Counted from the stretch's first letter, positions 33,582 to 43,826 are shown. The stretch: DNA of 64,000 nt from an uncultured Psychrobacter sp. (GCA_947501045.1 CANMUI010000005.1:62001-126000); one strand, 5' to 3'. Program-made: numbers and translations. The notes: generated by a model not told the origin, from the letters alone.

Positions 33582-33911
33582 ATGAGCGTTGATTTTGACA
33601 TCGCTAAAAAAGAGCTATTAAAATTAAAAGAAGAATATGAGACTCGTATTGACAAAATTGAAGATCATATCCAAAATCCACAGGACTCACTCAATGAGCA
33701 TTGGGAAGATCAAGCTATCTCCTATCGTCAAAACGACATGCGTAAGAGCCTAATGGGAGAAGCTCGTCAAAACCTTATCTATGTCGAAAATGCCCTTAGT
33801 CGTATTGAAAATGGCACTTATGGAGAATGTGAAGTTTGTGGCCGTGATATAGAAGAGAAGCGCTTAGAGGCAGTGCCTTATGCTACATTATGCATGGAGC
33901 ACGCTGAATAA
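33582..33911 (+). CDS. TraR/DksA-family zinc-finger protein, short form
   Basis: 109 residues: an N-terminal helical hairpin (about 1-75) and a C-terminal finger, YGECEVCGRDIEEKRLEAVP, then CMEHAE. Standard DksA has C-x2-C...C-x2-C; here the last Cys is His, giving a C3H set. DksA relatives bind the RNA polymerase secondary channel. This one is shorter than housekeeping DksA (about 150 residues), so it is probably a paralogue. AGGAG precedes the ATG, and a clear terminator follows. Confidence 0.87.
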   Translation: MSVDFDIAKKELLKLKEEYETRIDKIEDHIQNPQDSLNEHWEDQAISYRQNDMRKSLMGEARQNLIYVENALSRIENGTYGECEVCGRDIEEKRLEAVPYATLCMEHAE

Positions 33912-33950
33912 TTTTCTATACTTACGATTTTTCACCCTCAAGAAACACTG

Positions 33951-33987
33951 AAAAAGGCTGTTATATATATAACAGCCTTTTTTTAGT
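33951..33987 (+). terminator. Terminator after DksA-like gene
   Basis: AAAAAGGCTGTTATA and TATAACAGCCTTTTT form a long perfect stem followed by T residues. It may also serve the convergent pbpG gene. Confidence 0.9.
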
Positions 33988-34021
33988 TAAAAATACTCAA
34001 TACTTCATAAACAGCGACACC

Positions 34022-35128
34022 TTACACTGTACGACGCGTAGCAAGACTACTTAGGATGTTTTTGGCGTCGCCCCAGCGCGTAGCTGAGCTATTGGCGCCC
34101 AAAATGACGATAATAGCCGGACGATTATTGACACGGGTTTCCATGACTACGCAGCGGCCAGCTTCATTGATAAAGCCAGTTTTTGAGATACCGATGGGGT
34201 AATCGCCTGAGCGTACAAGGCTACTGGTATTGTTGGCCTTATAGGTGCGATTGCCGCTTGAATAGTTGGCGACAAAAAAATCATAACTTTTGGTCGTTGA
34301 AAAACGGCGAATAACATCGTAGTTGCCCGCTGCACGTACCATCTTTACCAAATCATTTGAAGAAGCAACATTACGCTTATCAAGGCCAGTGGGATCACCG
34401 AAGTAAGCTGTCGTCATGCCAAGCTCTTGTGCCTTTTGATTCATAGCGCGCATAAAGGCATCATAGCCGCCTGGATAATTACGCGCTAAGCTTTTCGCAG
34501 CAGGGTTTTCTGATTTCATCAAAGACATTAATAATAGCTCAGCACGGTTCATACGATCGCCTGACTTTAACCGTGAGCTGGCACGCTTAGGACCGATAAA
34601 ATCCTCCGGCTCAAGGGTAATCTCTTCGCGCATATCAAGGCCACTATCTAATACCACCATAGCGGTCATCACTTTAGTGATACTAGCCATGGGACGTGCC
34701 ACATCAGCATTTTTCTCGTAGATAGACTCGCCTGTTTCCGCGTCTATTACTGCTACGCTACGCGAGTCCGTACTAATTGGCAACATGTCACTACTACCAA
34801 AGCTACCCCGATAAGTAGTGTTATAGCTACTATTGCTGGGGCTGGCATAACTATTGACATTAGCATTAGTAATATTAGTAGAGCCATAGCCATTGTCGAC
34901 TTTTTTGATGGTCGAACCGTTTGATTGTTTGGCATTAGAGCTATACATAATGTTGCGAGCTTCTGACAAACTATCGACACCGCCCCAACTGATACGTGCA
35001 CTAGATTCTGGACTACTATTGGTAGCTGGACTACCATTAATAGTAAGCGCAGCTTGGGCTGCACTACCTAAGCTTAATGAGATAATAGCAGCGACTAATT
35101 GCTGATTAGTTAGTGGCAAGTGTTTCAT
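34022..35128 (-). CDS. pbpG: D-alanyl-D-alanine endopeptidase, S11 family (PBP7-like)
   Basis: 368 residues with an N-terminal signal peptide (to about residue 26, AAQA). The S11 triad motifs are SITK (ASITKVMTAMVVLD), SEN (SLMKSENPAAKSLA) and KTG (ISKTGFINEAG). ARNYPGGYDAFMRAMN is close to E. coli PbpG. About 90 residues of Ser/Asn-rich sequence precede the catalytic domain, longer than in PbpG. It acts in the periplasm, cleaving peptidoglycan cross-links. It is divergent from the GacA-like gene. Confidence 0.93.
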   Translation of the reverse strand: MKHLPLTNQQLVAAIISLSLGSAAQAALTINGSPATNSSPESSARISWGGVDSLSEARNIMYSSNAKQSNGSTIKKVDNGYGSTNITNANVNSYASPSNSSYNTTYRGSFGSSDMLPISTDSRSVAVIDAETGESIYEKNADVARPMASITKVMTAMVVLDSGLDMREEITLEPEDFIGPKRASSRLKSGDRMNRAELLLMSLMKSENPAAKSLARNYPGGYDAFMRAMNQKAQELGMTTAYFGDPTGLDKRNVASSNDLVKMVRAAGNYDVIRRFSTTKSYDFFVANYSSGNRTYKANNTSSLVRSGDYPIGISKTGFINEAGRCVVMETRVNNRPAIIVILGANSSATRWGDAKNILSSLATRRTV

Positions 35129-35628
35129 TGTATTCCCTACTGTTGGTGGCGCCTCAGCTCAAGTGGCTATAAGCACTTAATAGACGTTACGTAATAATTT
35201 TAATGACTGATGATGATCGATAATAGATTTAACGGCTCTTTTCGAAGCATTTATTATTTTTTACTATGTTTATATACACTTACATAGATTTTTTGTACTT
35301 TTAGTGTATCATGATTTGTTTTCAAATTTAATTAATGAGAGTAATTTTATAATTTTTTTCATGTATTTGTCAGAAATAACCCGCTATGTTTAATTTTTAG
35401 TAAAGTCTACTAACATGAGAGTAATATTTGATGTTATCTTTCAATGCAAGATCTTTACTATAAAACAAACTTGTCATTAATAGCAACATCGTTATACCAT
35501 AAAATATTAATATTAGACCATAAAAGACTAACAAATGTTATATAAATTATTGAAGCGATAATTGTTTTTAAGTCATATTTAAGCATTGCTAACAGTTATC
35601 AATATATTAAATGATTAAGAGTACAACC
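35129..35628. other. AT-rich divergent spacer, no gene seen
   Basis: A 500-base region between pbpG and the response regulator. ATGAGAGTAAT occurs twice (about 35335 and 35415), which may be chance in this composition. No gene or RNA is recognised. Confidence 0.4.
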
Positions 35629-36264
35629 ATGATTCGAGTGTTAGTAGTAGATGATCACGACTTAGTAAGAATGGGCATTAGTCGTATGCTATCTGATAGT
35701 CCAGATATTGAAGTAGTCGGTGAAGCTGATAGTGGTGACATGGCCTTGAAACTAGCTAGAAAACTAAGTCCTGATGTGGTGCTCCTAGATGTAAACATGC
35801 CTAATATTGGCGGTGTTGAGGCAGCCAAACGTTTGGTGCAATTAAATATGGGAATCAAAATATTAGCTGTAAGCAGCATGTCAGCTCAGCCTTACCCCTC
35901 AATGCTTCTCAAAGCAGGCGTTAACGGTTATATTACTAAGGGAACACCGCTCGATGAGATGATACGCGGTATCAAAAAGATCTATCAAGGTGGCCGTTAT
36001 TTTAGTCATGATGTCGCAGAACAACTAGCAGAGGTTTTGTTATCAGATAATGCTGCCTCACCTTTTGATTTACTAAGTGATCGCGAAAAACAAGTCGCTA
36101 TGATGGTAGTTAATTGTCAAAGCCCGCAGCAAATCGCTGATCAGTTATTTGTAAGCGTAAAGACAATAAATACTTATCGCTATCGTATTTACGAAAAAGT
36201 AGGGGTTGATAGCGATGTTAAATTAACTCATCTAGCCATTCGCCATGGTTTAATCCAACCTTAA
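35629..36264 (+). CDS. GacA/UvrY-like response regulator
   Basis: About 211 residues. Receiver domain 1-120 has the phosphoacceptor Asp54 in VVLLDVNMP, with the acidic pair in VVDDHD. A LuxR-type HTH follows (about 145-205: LSDREKQVAMMVVN, then SVKTINTYRYRIYEKV). The sequence resembles GacA/UvrY, which controls small regulatory RNAs of the Csr/Rsm system. The usual uvrC neighbour is absent. A frame start at 35611 also exists; 35629 gives the standard N terminus MIRVLVVDDH. The pilS gene starts 57 bases later. Confidence 0.9.
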   Translation: MIRVLVVDDHDLVRMGISRMLSDSPDIEVVGEADSGDMALKLARKLSPDVVLLDVNMPNIGGVEAAKRLVQLNMGIKILAVSSMSAQPYPSMLLKAGVNGYITKGTPLDEMIRGIKKIYQGGRYFSHDVAEQLAEVLLSDNAASPFDLLSDREKQVAMMVVNCQSPQQIADQLFVSVKTINTYRYRIYEKVGVDSDVKLTHLAIRHGLIQP

Positions 36265-36321
36265 ACTTAGAGTCGTTCTCAGTACTATCCTTAATCTTCA
36301 ACTTTATCTTTTGGCCCTGTT

Positions 36322-38115
36322 ATGACCCCTGTTTCTAATACTATGACTACTATTGTTGGGTCATTGCATCAAGCAGATACTTTACCAGCTTCACAGCTGC
36401 GTAGACTTGGTGTTATCTACAATAGCTACCGCTTGATCATAAGTGTGTTTTTATTGTTAATGGTTTATGCGGCCGTTAAAACAGATGAAAGTTTACTTTT
36501 ACCTAGCTTACTGCAACAAACCGCCCTTATCTTTTATCTGATTCTCAGTTTAATTTTATTTGGTTTATTTTTAGTAGCTTTGAGACGACCTAGACGACAA
36601 CTGGCTTTTGGTTTAGGTATTGATGTCATTATTTTGAGCCTGCTATTGTATACCAGCGGTGCACCGGATCTACAATTAACCATGCTGTATATGGTAGTGG
36701 TGGCGGCAAGCTTTATGCTATTGCCAAGCTCACAGGCACTGATAATTACCTTACTTGCAATTATTTTTGTTATTTATCAGCAGTTTTTTTATGCTATCGC
36801 CAATAGTATGAGTCTTACAAATCTAGGTGATGCGCTACTGATGTCCGCAAGCTTTTTGGCCGTTGGTTTTTTGAGCTGGTCCATCTCCCAGCGTTTAGTT
36901 TATGTTGAGAAGTTTGCCGCTCGGCAGGCAGAAGAGGTAGAGCGTCTTAATACTATCAATCAAGAAGTAATTAGTCAGATGCTAAATGGAGTTATGGTTA
37001 TTGATCGGCAACGTATCGTTTTAGCCAATCACGCAGCTTACCAGCTGTTAGGTATTCCTGATCTAGAAGCATCCGCTACTGACAGTCAAGAAAAACTATC
37101 TAGCTTTATACCGCAGTATCAAAACCTTGTCGGTAAAGATTATCCACTTATTTATTTTCAGCAGCAACTGGCTGAGCAGCACAGTCAACTTCTAGCCGAC
37201 TGCCTATCAGCTGCTACTGGCCGAACGAGCGATTTTGTTTACGAGCTTCCCGCCGCTGCTAATGCTTCTGTAGTTAATAGATTAAGGGTACAGGTTACGC
37301 CTTTAAAAGACCATAGCCAGCTGATATTACTTGAAGACTTACGACGTGAGCAAGCCAACGTCCAGCAGTTAAAGCTTGCTTCCTTAGGACAACTAACGGC
37401 AAGCATTGCTCATGAGATTCGTAATCCGTTGGCTGCTATTTCACAGGCGAGCCAACTACTAATAGAAGACGTAGTCGATGATACTCAAGCTACTGATGAT
37501 CCAGGTTCAACAAACACTAATGTCACTTCAACACAGCAACAAACTGCAGTTGACATGACGGGCAACCATGAGCTTTACAAAATAATATTTGCCCAAACCA
37601 AGCGCGTCAACCGTATCATTGAAGATATATTGAAACTATCACGTCAACAAAAGCCAAATCAACAAACGATAGAACTATCTACTTGGATGCCTGAGTTTTT
37701 ACACAACTATTATAGCGAACACAATGTTGTTTTGCGTAGTGACTCTGAACCTGCAGTAAAATTTGATACTCATCATTTAGAGCAAATTCTTATCAATCTG
37801 ATTAATAATGCCCTACGTTACAGCAGTCATACGCAGACGCACTCTTATGCTGAGGTAGAAATATATTGCGTGCAGAACGATGTTATAATTGATGTTTTAG
37901 ATAATGGCGTTGGTGTTGGTGCTGATGATATACAGCACTTATTCAATCCATTTTTTACAACAGATAAAGCTGGTACTGGGCTTGGACTTTATTTATCGCA
38001 AGCCTTTAGTGAAGTCAATCATGCTCGGCTACTTTATGTTCCTGAACATGAAAAGACTTGCTTTCGACTCATTATACCTGTGGTATCTATTGAGACAGAT
38101 GTAGAAAATGAGTAA
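36322..38115 (+). CDS. pilS: Type IV pilus sensor histidine kinase PilS
   Basis: 597 residues. Six transmembrane helices (about 30-195) are followed by a PAS-like domain (about 205-330), the HisKA domain with His364 in ASIAHEIRNPLAAIS, and the HATPase domain with NLINNALRYS, DNGVGV and GTGLGLYLS. This is the PilS layout; it controls pilin transcription with PilR. A polar insertion of about 30 residues (384-416, rich in Asp/Thr/Gln) lies in the HisKA hairpin after the H-box. The pilR gene follows. Confidence 0.93.
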   Translation: MTPVSNTMTTIVGSLHQADTLPASQLRRLGVIYNSYRLIISVFLLLMVYAAVKTDESLLLPSLLQQTALIFYLILSLILFGLFLVALRRPRRQLAFGLGIDVIILSLLLYTSGAPDLQLTMLYMVVVAASFMLLPSSQALIITLLAIIFVIYQQFFYAIANSMSLTNLGDALLMSASFLAVGFLSWSISQRLVYVEKFAARQAEEVERLNTINQEVISQMLNGVMVIDRQRIVLANHAAYQLLGIPDLEASATDSQEKLSSFIPQYQNLVGKDYPLIYFQQQLAEQHSQLLADCLSAATGRTSDFVYELPAAANASVVNRLRVQVTPLKDHSQLILLEDLRREQANVQQLKLASLGQLTASIAHEIRNPLAAISQASQLLIEDVVDDTQATDDPGSTNTNVTSTQQQTAVDMTGNHELYKIIFAQTKRVNRIIEDILKLSRQQKPNQQTIELSTWMPEFLHNYYSEHNVVLRSDSEPAVKFDTHHLEQILINLINNALRYSSHTQTHSYAEVEIYCVQNDVIIDVLDNGVGVGADDIQHLFNPFFTTDKAGTGLGLYLSQAFSEVNHARLLYVPEHEKTCFRLIIPVVSIETDVENE

Positions 38116-38297
38116 GTGTATACTAACAAAACTACAATGACAGTTAATCGAAGCAACATTAATTAAAGTCAGTAAATCGAACAATTACCCCATCTCAACA
38201 AACCAACTGCGTAGCCTAAAGTTCACTATCAATAACAGTAGTTTGTTTGGATATGTTTTAGCAATTAGTAATCATTTGAATACCTATGAGGTTATGT

Positions 38298-39947
38298 ATG
38301 ACAGCAACTGCGTTAATCGTTGATGACGAAGTAGATCTATGCCGACTGATGCAAATCACACTAACAAAGATGGGTATAAAAAGTGATGTCGCTTATAGTT
38401 TGTCAGAAGCCCAGTCTTGCTGGGACAATAACGATTACGACTTTTGCTTAACCGATTTACAACTGCCAGACGGCTCAGGACTAGATTTAGTCAAAAAAAT
38501 CAGCGCCAGCTCAAACGTACCTGTTGCCGTTATTACCGCTCACGGCAGTATGGATCTAGCTATTGAAGCGCTTAAACTGGGTGCTTTTGATTTTGTTAAT
38601 AAACCTCTTGAATTACCACGTTTGCGTCAATTGGTTGAAAATGCTCTTAAAGTGGTGAGCCAAGATGAAAGCATTGAAAAGCCTAATCAACCTACGCCTG
38701 AGCAGCAACTATTAGACATTCGCCTTATAGGTGCTTCTGCGGTTATGCAAAAGCTAAAGGCCACTATTATTAAATTGGCACGCTCTCAAGCACCTGTGTT
38801 TTTGTCTGGGGCCTCTGGTACCGGTAAGGAAGTGGTTGCCAAACTTATTCATGATCTAAGTCCGCGTCGCGATGGTAGCTTTGTGCCGGTGAACTGCGGT
38901 GCAATTCCCTCAGAGCTTATGGAGTCAGAGTTTTTTGGTCACAAAAAAGGCAGCTTTACAGGCGCCGTTGCGGACAAGCAAGGACTGTTTCAACAAGCCA
39001 GCGGCGGTACATTGTTTTTAGATGAAGTTGCAGATTTACCGTTAGTGATGCAGGTAAAGCTACTGCGCGCTATTCAAGAAAAAACAGTACGCGCCATTGG
39101 TGATACCAAAGAGATACCTGTCGACATTCGCATCTTATCGGCTACCCATAAAGATTTAAATCAGTTGGTACACAGTGGCGATTTTCGACAAGATTTATAC
39201 TATCGTATTAACGTTATTGAGCTTAAGCTGCCGACACTCAATGAGCGCGGCGATGATATACCTGTACTTGCTAAACACTTTTTGGCGTCGATCTCTGCTG
39301 AATGGCAGCTTGATGAACCTATACAATTAACAGAAGAAGCAGGCCTACGTCTACAAAATCACCATTTTGCTGGTAATGTTCGTGAGCTGCGCAATATACT
39401 TGAGCGTGCAATTACCTTAGCAGAAACCTCAATCATTGATAGTGATCATTTAGGCTTACCTACACTCACTCACGATCACAAGAATAATACTACTGCTGAT
39501 GTTGAATCAGCTGACGTATCAGCTCCGCTTACAGCAGATAACTTAAACCAAAACCCTAAAGCGCTTAATGGACAGATTACTAATAATTTGCATCCTTATC
39601 GTACTCATAGTCAAAGATACTCTTCTGCTATTCGAACGTCGACACCTGAGTCCAACTCTATCAGTACCTCTTCTGTTTACAATCAAGATCGCCGTAGACC
39701 TGAGCTACTCGCTGACGAGTTAACCAGTCAACCCTCACTCGTCAGTATATCTGATGCTGACTTACCACAAAGAGGACTTGAAGCTTACTTACAAGAACAA
39801 GAAAAGAGTCTAATTATCAAAGCACTTAAACAGACCGATTGGAACAAGACCCAAGCTGCTGAATTGTTAGGAACTACTTTTCGCTCGCTACGCTACCGTA
39901 TGAAAAAGCTTGATATCGACGAAGAACAAAATGAGGATTTAAAGTAA
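38298..39947 (+). CDS. pilR: Sigma-54 response regulator PilR
   Basis: About 549 residues. The receiver domain (1-120) has the phosphoacceptor in FCLTDLQLPDG. The AAA+ domain has Walker A SGASGTGKE, the sigma-54 loop GSFTGAVADK and LFLDEVADLP. The C-terminal Fis-type HTH is TQAAELLGTTFRSLRYRMKKL. A 100-residue disordered stretch between AAA+ and HTH makes it longer than Pseudomonas PilR (445). The start ATG at 38298 has GAGG 6 bases upstream; the frame extends to 38286. It activates type IV pilin promoters. Confidence 0.94.
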   Translation: MTATALIVDDEVDLCRLMQITLTKMGIKSDVAYSLSEAQSCWDNNDYDFCLTDLQLPDGSGLDLVKKISASSNVPVAVITAHGSMDLAIEALKLGAFDFVNKPLELPRLRQLVENALKVVSQDESIEKPNQPTPEQQLLDIRLIGASAVMQKLKATIIKLARSQAPVFLSGASGTGKEVVAKLIHDLSPRRDGSFVPVNCGAIPSELMESEFFGHKKGSFTGAVADKQGLFQQASGGTLFLDEVADLPLVMQVKLLRAIQEKTVRAIGDTKEIPVDIRILSATHKDLNQLVHSGDFRQDLYYRINVIELKLPTLNERGDDIPVLAKHFLASISAEWQLDEPIQLTEEAGLRLQNHHFAGNVRELRNILERAITLAETSIIDSDHLGLPTLTHDHKNNTTADVESADVSAPLTADNLNQNPKALNGQITNNLHPYRTHSQRYSSAIRTSTPESNSISTSSVYNQDRRRPELLADELTSQPSLVSISDADLPQRGLEAYLQEQEKSLIIKALKQTDWNKTQAAELLGTTFRSLRYRMKKLDIDEEQNEDLK

Positions 39948-39957
39948 ATAGAACCTA

Positions 39958-39975
39958 GAGGCTATTCTTAGCCTC
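39958..39975. terminator. Possible hairpin between pilR and ctpA
   Basis: GAGGCTA-TTCT-TAGCCTC, a perfect 7-bp stem between convergent genes, without a T-run. Confidence 0.4.
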
Positions 39976-40029
39976 AGTAGCTAGTGGTTTTGCGATGATT
40001 CATTCTCTAATTACCTATTTTTTAATTAC

Positions 40030-41505
40030 TTATTTGTCAGCAGCTTCATTTTTTACAAAACGAAGCCCTGAGGTACCTACTTGCTGACGCAGCACAGCAA
40101 GCGCTTGTTCCTCCCATGTGTTTTCATTACCAGATAGCGTAATATCAGGCTGTACTCCTATTTTATCTATCTTTTTTCCTGCTGCTGTTAAGTAATGCGC
40201 TACTGTCAATTTGACCGCCTGCTCATTATCAAGCGGTATAACCGACTGCACAGAACCTTTACCATAGCTTACCTCGCCTACAATAGTGGCACGTTTTTGC
40301 TCTTGTAAGCTGCTGGCTAGTACCTCAGCTGCTGAGGCGGAATAGCGGTTTTGTAAAATAATCACTGGTAAAGATTTCAACATGGCCGCGTCTTTGGTCG
40401 ATAAAACACGGGGATCGCCTTGACGACCTTTAACTTGTACTACGTCTACATCATTCATAAATAAGCTGGCGACTTTTACTGCTGATGCCAGTACGCCACC
40501 AGGATTATCGCGTAGATCAAGCAGTACCCCTTTCACAGAACCATCTAATTTGGTTAGACTTTGTAAAATCTGCTCACGACTATTGTTTTGAAAGGCTGGT
40601 AGTTTGATAATAGCAATACCATCAATCAGCTTCGTTTCAATAGTTTGAGGGTGACTATTATTGCGCTGCAAAGTTATCGTGCTTTTACGCCGACCTGCTT
40701 TTGAGACGATGATATTTACCTGTGTGCCAGCAATACCTGTTAATAGCTGCTCAATATCATTAGACTGTTTATCTTGATCAAGTTTGAAATCGTCAATTTG
40801 ATGTAAATAATCTCCTACCGTAATACCTTTTTTGTCTGCAGGTGAGTCGCTGATGACATCAACAACTACCCAATAGCCTACTTTGGGTTGATACTCAGCC
40901 CTTAAACCAATATCACCTACATCGCCTTGAGTAAAGGCACGAAGGTTTTCATAAGCCTCAACATCTAAGAATTCAGCATGACTATCAAGTTTGGTCAGCA
41001 TACCACTCATGGCATCGTTAAATAATGCTTCATCATTGACAGGATCAATATACTCACGGCGCACTAAGTCTATTACCGCAACAAACGTCTTTAAAGTTTC
41101 TGGCGAAATAGCATTTAACGACACATGAGCCACCTCTTCTGGCGTCTCATCAGTTTCATAGTCTGACGCTGTCTCTATAGGATTGACACCTTGTGTCTCA
41201 TCATCCATCCAGCTATCCGTCTCGTCAATTGCATCTGACGTATTTATATCAGATAAATCATCAGCGCCATTGTTTAATGGGACTTCATCAACTCTTAGAC
41301 TAATGAGTTGCAAGCTTGCCGTTGGGCTACGACTCGTATTATCAGAACCCATTAAATTACTAGCTGCTGGAGCCGTTTGGGCATATAGACTAACACTACT
41401 TAAAGCGATTACCATTATGCAACCAGTTTTCCGCATAAGATTAGCAGCGAATTCATGGAAAACGCCGTTAATCAATACTTGCTTACTAGGTTTGGTGACT
41501 TTCAT
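40030..41505 (-). CDS. ctpA: C-terminal processing peptidase, S41 family
   Basis: About 491 residues. A signal sequence (RKTGCIMVIALSSVSLYAQTAPA) is followed by an acidic stretch, a PDZ domain (about 195-275) and the S41 protease. The catalytic Ser is in RYSASAAEVLASSL and the Lys in SYGKGSVQSV. It acts in the periplasm, trimming proteins such as peptidoglycan hydrolases. The start is uncertain: GTG 41544, ATG 41505 or ATG 41436, the last giving the tightest signal peptide. It converges with pilR. Confidence 0.9.
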   Translation of the reverse strand: MKVTKPSKQVLINGVFHEFAANLMRKTGCIMVIALSSVSLYAQTAPAASNLMGSDNTSRSPTASLQLISLRVDEVPLNNGADDLSDINTSDAIDETDSWMDDETQGVNPIETASDYETDETPEEVAHVSLNAISPETLKTFVAVIDLVRREYIDPVNDEALFNDAMSGMLTKLDSHAEFLDVEAYENLRAFTQGDVGDIGLRAEYQPKVGYWVVVDVISDSPADKKGITVGDYLHQIDDFKLDQDKQSNDIEQLLTGIAGTQVNIIVSKAGRRKSTITLQRNNSHPQTIETKLIDGIAIIKLPAFQNNSREQILQSLTKLDGSVKGVLLDLRDNPGGVLASAVKVASLFMNDVDVVQVKGRQGDPRVLSTKDAAMLKSLPVIILQNRYSASAAEVLASSLQEQKRATIVGEVSYGKGSVQSVIPLDNEQAVKLTVAHYLTAAGKKIDKIGVQPDITLSGNENTWEEQALAVLRQQVGTSGLRFVKNEAADK

Positions 41506-41695
41506 TGCTCGTTTACAGGTTAAGAGAAACATAACAGAGCTCACATAAAACTGGATCGTCCAGACAACAAAGAGTTAACTGACTCACATTGTAGCCAGTT
41601 AATTAACAATCATGCAGACATAAATAGTTGGTTCTGTCTTTTTATAGATCAATCTTTACTCTATTTAGAATATATCAATAACCAAGTAAAAACGA

Positions 41696-43336
41696 TCAAG
41701 TAGAAACTAGTAAATTCTCACCTGTCATCTCATCAGGTGGCGTTATGTCCATCAAGTTTAAAATAGTTGGAGCAATATCACTAAGCTTACCACCACTACG
41801 TACCCGCACTTTTTTCTCACCAACATAGATGAGAGGCACATGCTCTGTAGTATGCTGCGTATGAACCTGTCCGCTTTCATAATCATGCATTTGTTCGACG
41901 TTACCATGATCGGCGGTAATAAGCATATTGCCACCTGCGGCACGTACGGCTGACTCAATACGGCCAATGCAGTCATCGAGCGCCTCTACTGCTTGTACCG
42001 CAGCATCAAAGTTACCCGTGTGTCCAACCATATCACCGTTAGCATAATTGACTATTAGTACATCATATTTACCCGACTCTATCGCAGCTACCAACTCATC
42101 TGTGACCTCAGGAGCACTCATCTCAGGCTGTAAATCATAGGTCGCTACGTCAGGCGATGGTACTAAAATGCGCGCTTCACCTTCATACTCTTCTTCGCGG
42201 CCACCACTAAAGAAAAAAGTAACGTGCGCGTACTTTTCAGTTTCAGCAATACGCAGTTGAGTTTTACCCTGATCCTGTAAGTACTCCCCAAGCGTGTTGC
42301 TCAAAGAGGTTGGATAATAAGCAATACTGGTATTAGCATTATCGGCCAATATGTCTGAGTACTTAGTCAGCATAACAAAGGCGGCAAGTTTGGGACGTTT
42401 ATGACGAGAAAACCCTGAAAACTCATGATCTGGTAGTACAAACGCTTGCGCAAGCTCACGCGCACGATCAGCGCGGAAATTCATAAAAATGACAGCATCG
42501 TTATCATTGACGGTATACGGTATCTCTCCATGCTCAATGACCGTAGTAGGATTAATAAATTCGTCTGTTTCGCGTGCTTTATAGGCCGCCTGCACCGCAC
42601 CATCAGCACGAGTGGAATGACGATCGGCTTTACCTTCGGTGATCAGCTCATACGCTTTTTGCACTCGATCCCAGCGGTTGTCACGATCCATTGCATAATA
42701 ACGCCCAATGATCGTAGCAATTTGCACCCTACCTTCATAATGATCGTTAAGCTTATTGAGATAATCACGCAGACGGTTGATGTATTTATCGGCAGATTTG
42801 GGCGGCGTATCCCGGCCATCTAAAAAGCAGTGAACGAAAACATTTTTAGCCCCGTGTACCAGTGCAGAGTGACACATGCCCTCAATATGATCCTGATGCG
42901 AATGTACCCCCCCATCAGACAATAGCCCCATAATATGTACGTTGCCGCCCTTCTCATTGGCCGCTTTTACCGCCTCGACCAATGCCTCGTTTTTATAAAA
43001 TTCGCGATTAGCAAGCTCATTTGAGATACGAGTAGAGTCTTGATATAGGACGCGCCCAGCACCAAGATTCATATGACCAACTTCTGAGTTGCCAAATTGT
43101 CCATCTGGCAGACCGACATCTTCACCTGACGCTGATATTAACCCATGTGGGTAGTGCTGATAGATCTTGTCTAAGTTTGGCATGTTTGCAGCGGCAATAG
43201 CATTGTCTTCGGTATCTTCACGATGACCAAAACCATCTAAAATCATCAAGACATTAGGTACTTTTTTATTTTGGTTGTTATTAGAATGTACCTGATTATC
43301 ATGGCTATTTTCTACTTGTTGTAGTGTACTGGTCAT
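41696..43336 (-). CDS. gpmI: 2,3-bisphosphoglycerate-independent phosphoglycerate mutase
   Basis: 546 residues, a manganese-dependent monomeric mutase interconverting 3- and 2-phosphoglycerate. PNVLMILDGFGHRED holds the first metal ligand, QFGNSEVGHMNLGAGR the catalytic Ser, and LITADHGNVEQM further ligands. A short polar N-terminal extension of about 27 residues precedes the core. AAGGAG lies 8 bases before the ATG. The 6S RNA gene is upstream in the opposite direction. Confidence 0.97.
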   Translation of the reverse strand: MTSTLQQVENSHDNQVHSNNNQNKKVPNVLMILDGFGHREDTEDNAIAAANMPNLDKIYQHYPHGLISASGEDVGLPDGQFGNSEVGHMNLGAGRVLYQDSTRISNELANREFYKNEALVEAVKAANEKGGNVHIMGLLSDGGVHSHQDHIEGMCHSALVHGAKNVFVHCFLDGRDTPPKSADKYINRLRDYLNKLNDHYEGRVQIATIIGRYYAMDRDNRWDRVQKAYELITEGKADRHSTRADGAVQAAYKARETDEFINPTTVIEHGEIPYTVNDNDAVIFMNFRADRARELAQAFVLPDHEFSGFSRHKRPKLAAFVMLTKYSDILADNANTSIAYYPTSLSNTLGEYLQDQGKTQLRIAETEKYAHVTFFFSGGREEEYEGEARILVPSPDVATYDLQPEMSAPEVTDELVAAIESGKYDVLIVNYANGDMVGHTGNFDAAVQAVEALDDCIGRIESAVRAAGGNMLITADHGNVEQMHDYESGQVHTQHTTEHVPLIYVGEKKVRVRSGGKLSDIAPTILNLMDITPPDEMTGENLLVST

Positions 43337-43582
43337 ATATTACCGCTCCTTTACTAGGTGAACGTCTGGTGTATTTTATTAGAAAAAAAACATAGATAAA
43401 ATCAGTGGCTGCTAAAACCGACAGCCATTACGAGCCTATCTTAACACATATCTCAAAATAGCTGAAAACTCGACATTTTTAGATATTTGTTATGAGCATT
43501 GTAGTATGCCAGCTACAGACGATAACGATTAAAAGCTAGTTATTGATAAAATTTGTACTATATGCTCATTCATCAATCTAAC

Positions 43583-43611
43583 TTGCAATCCTCTGTTCCA
43601 TTGGTTAAGAT
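43583..43611 (+). promoter_or_regulatory. Probable ssrS promoter
   Basis: TTGCAA (43583-43588), a 17-base spacer and TAAGAT (43606-43611) place a start near 43619, the expected 5' end of 6S RNA. Confidence 0.6.
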
Positions 43612-43618
43612 AAGACTA

Positions 43619-43806
43619 TTCTGGAGTGCTCGCTAGTGAATGTTTATTCCCTGAGCCGATAATGCTTTACCAGGATGTGCTACCTATCGTTTCATTGTGT
43701 ATGCCTGCACCGTTTACGGTGTATCAGGAAACCTGCCGAGACGATGACACATCCGCCCTGAACTTCACGGTTCATGGGTCGCCATTTTACGGCGGCACTC
43801 CGGTTG
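43619..43806 (+). ncRNA. ssrS: 6S RNA
   Basis: It contains the conserved 6S blocks CCCTGAGCCGATA near the 5' side and GACGATGACACATCCGCCCTGAAC with GGTTCATGGGTCGCC on the 3' side, ending with CGGCGGCACTCCGG. CTGGAGTGC at 43621 can pair with GCACTCCGG to close the stem. Length is about 188 nt, as in E. coli. 6S RNA mimics an open promoter and holds sigma-70 RNA polymerase in stationary phase. Exact ends are estimated. A promoter and a terminator flank it. Confidence 0.88.
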
Positions 43807-43826
43807 TTATATTTGATTACGACCAG

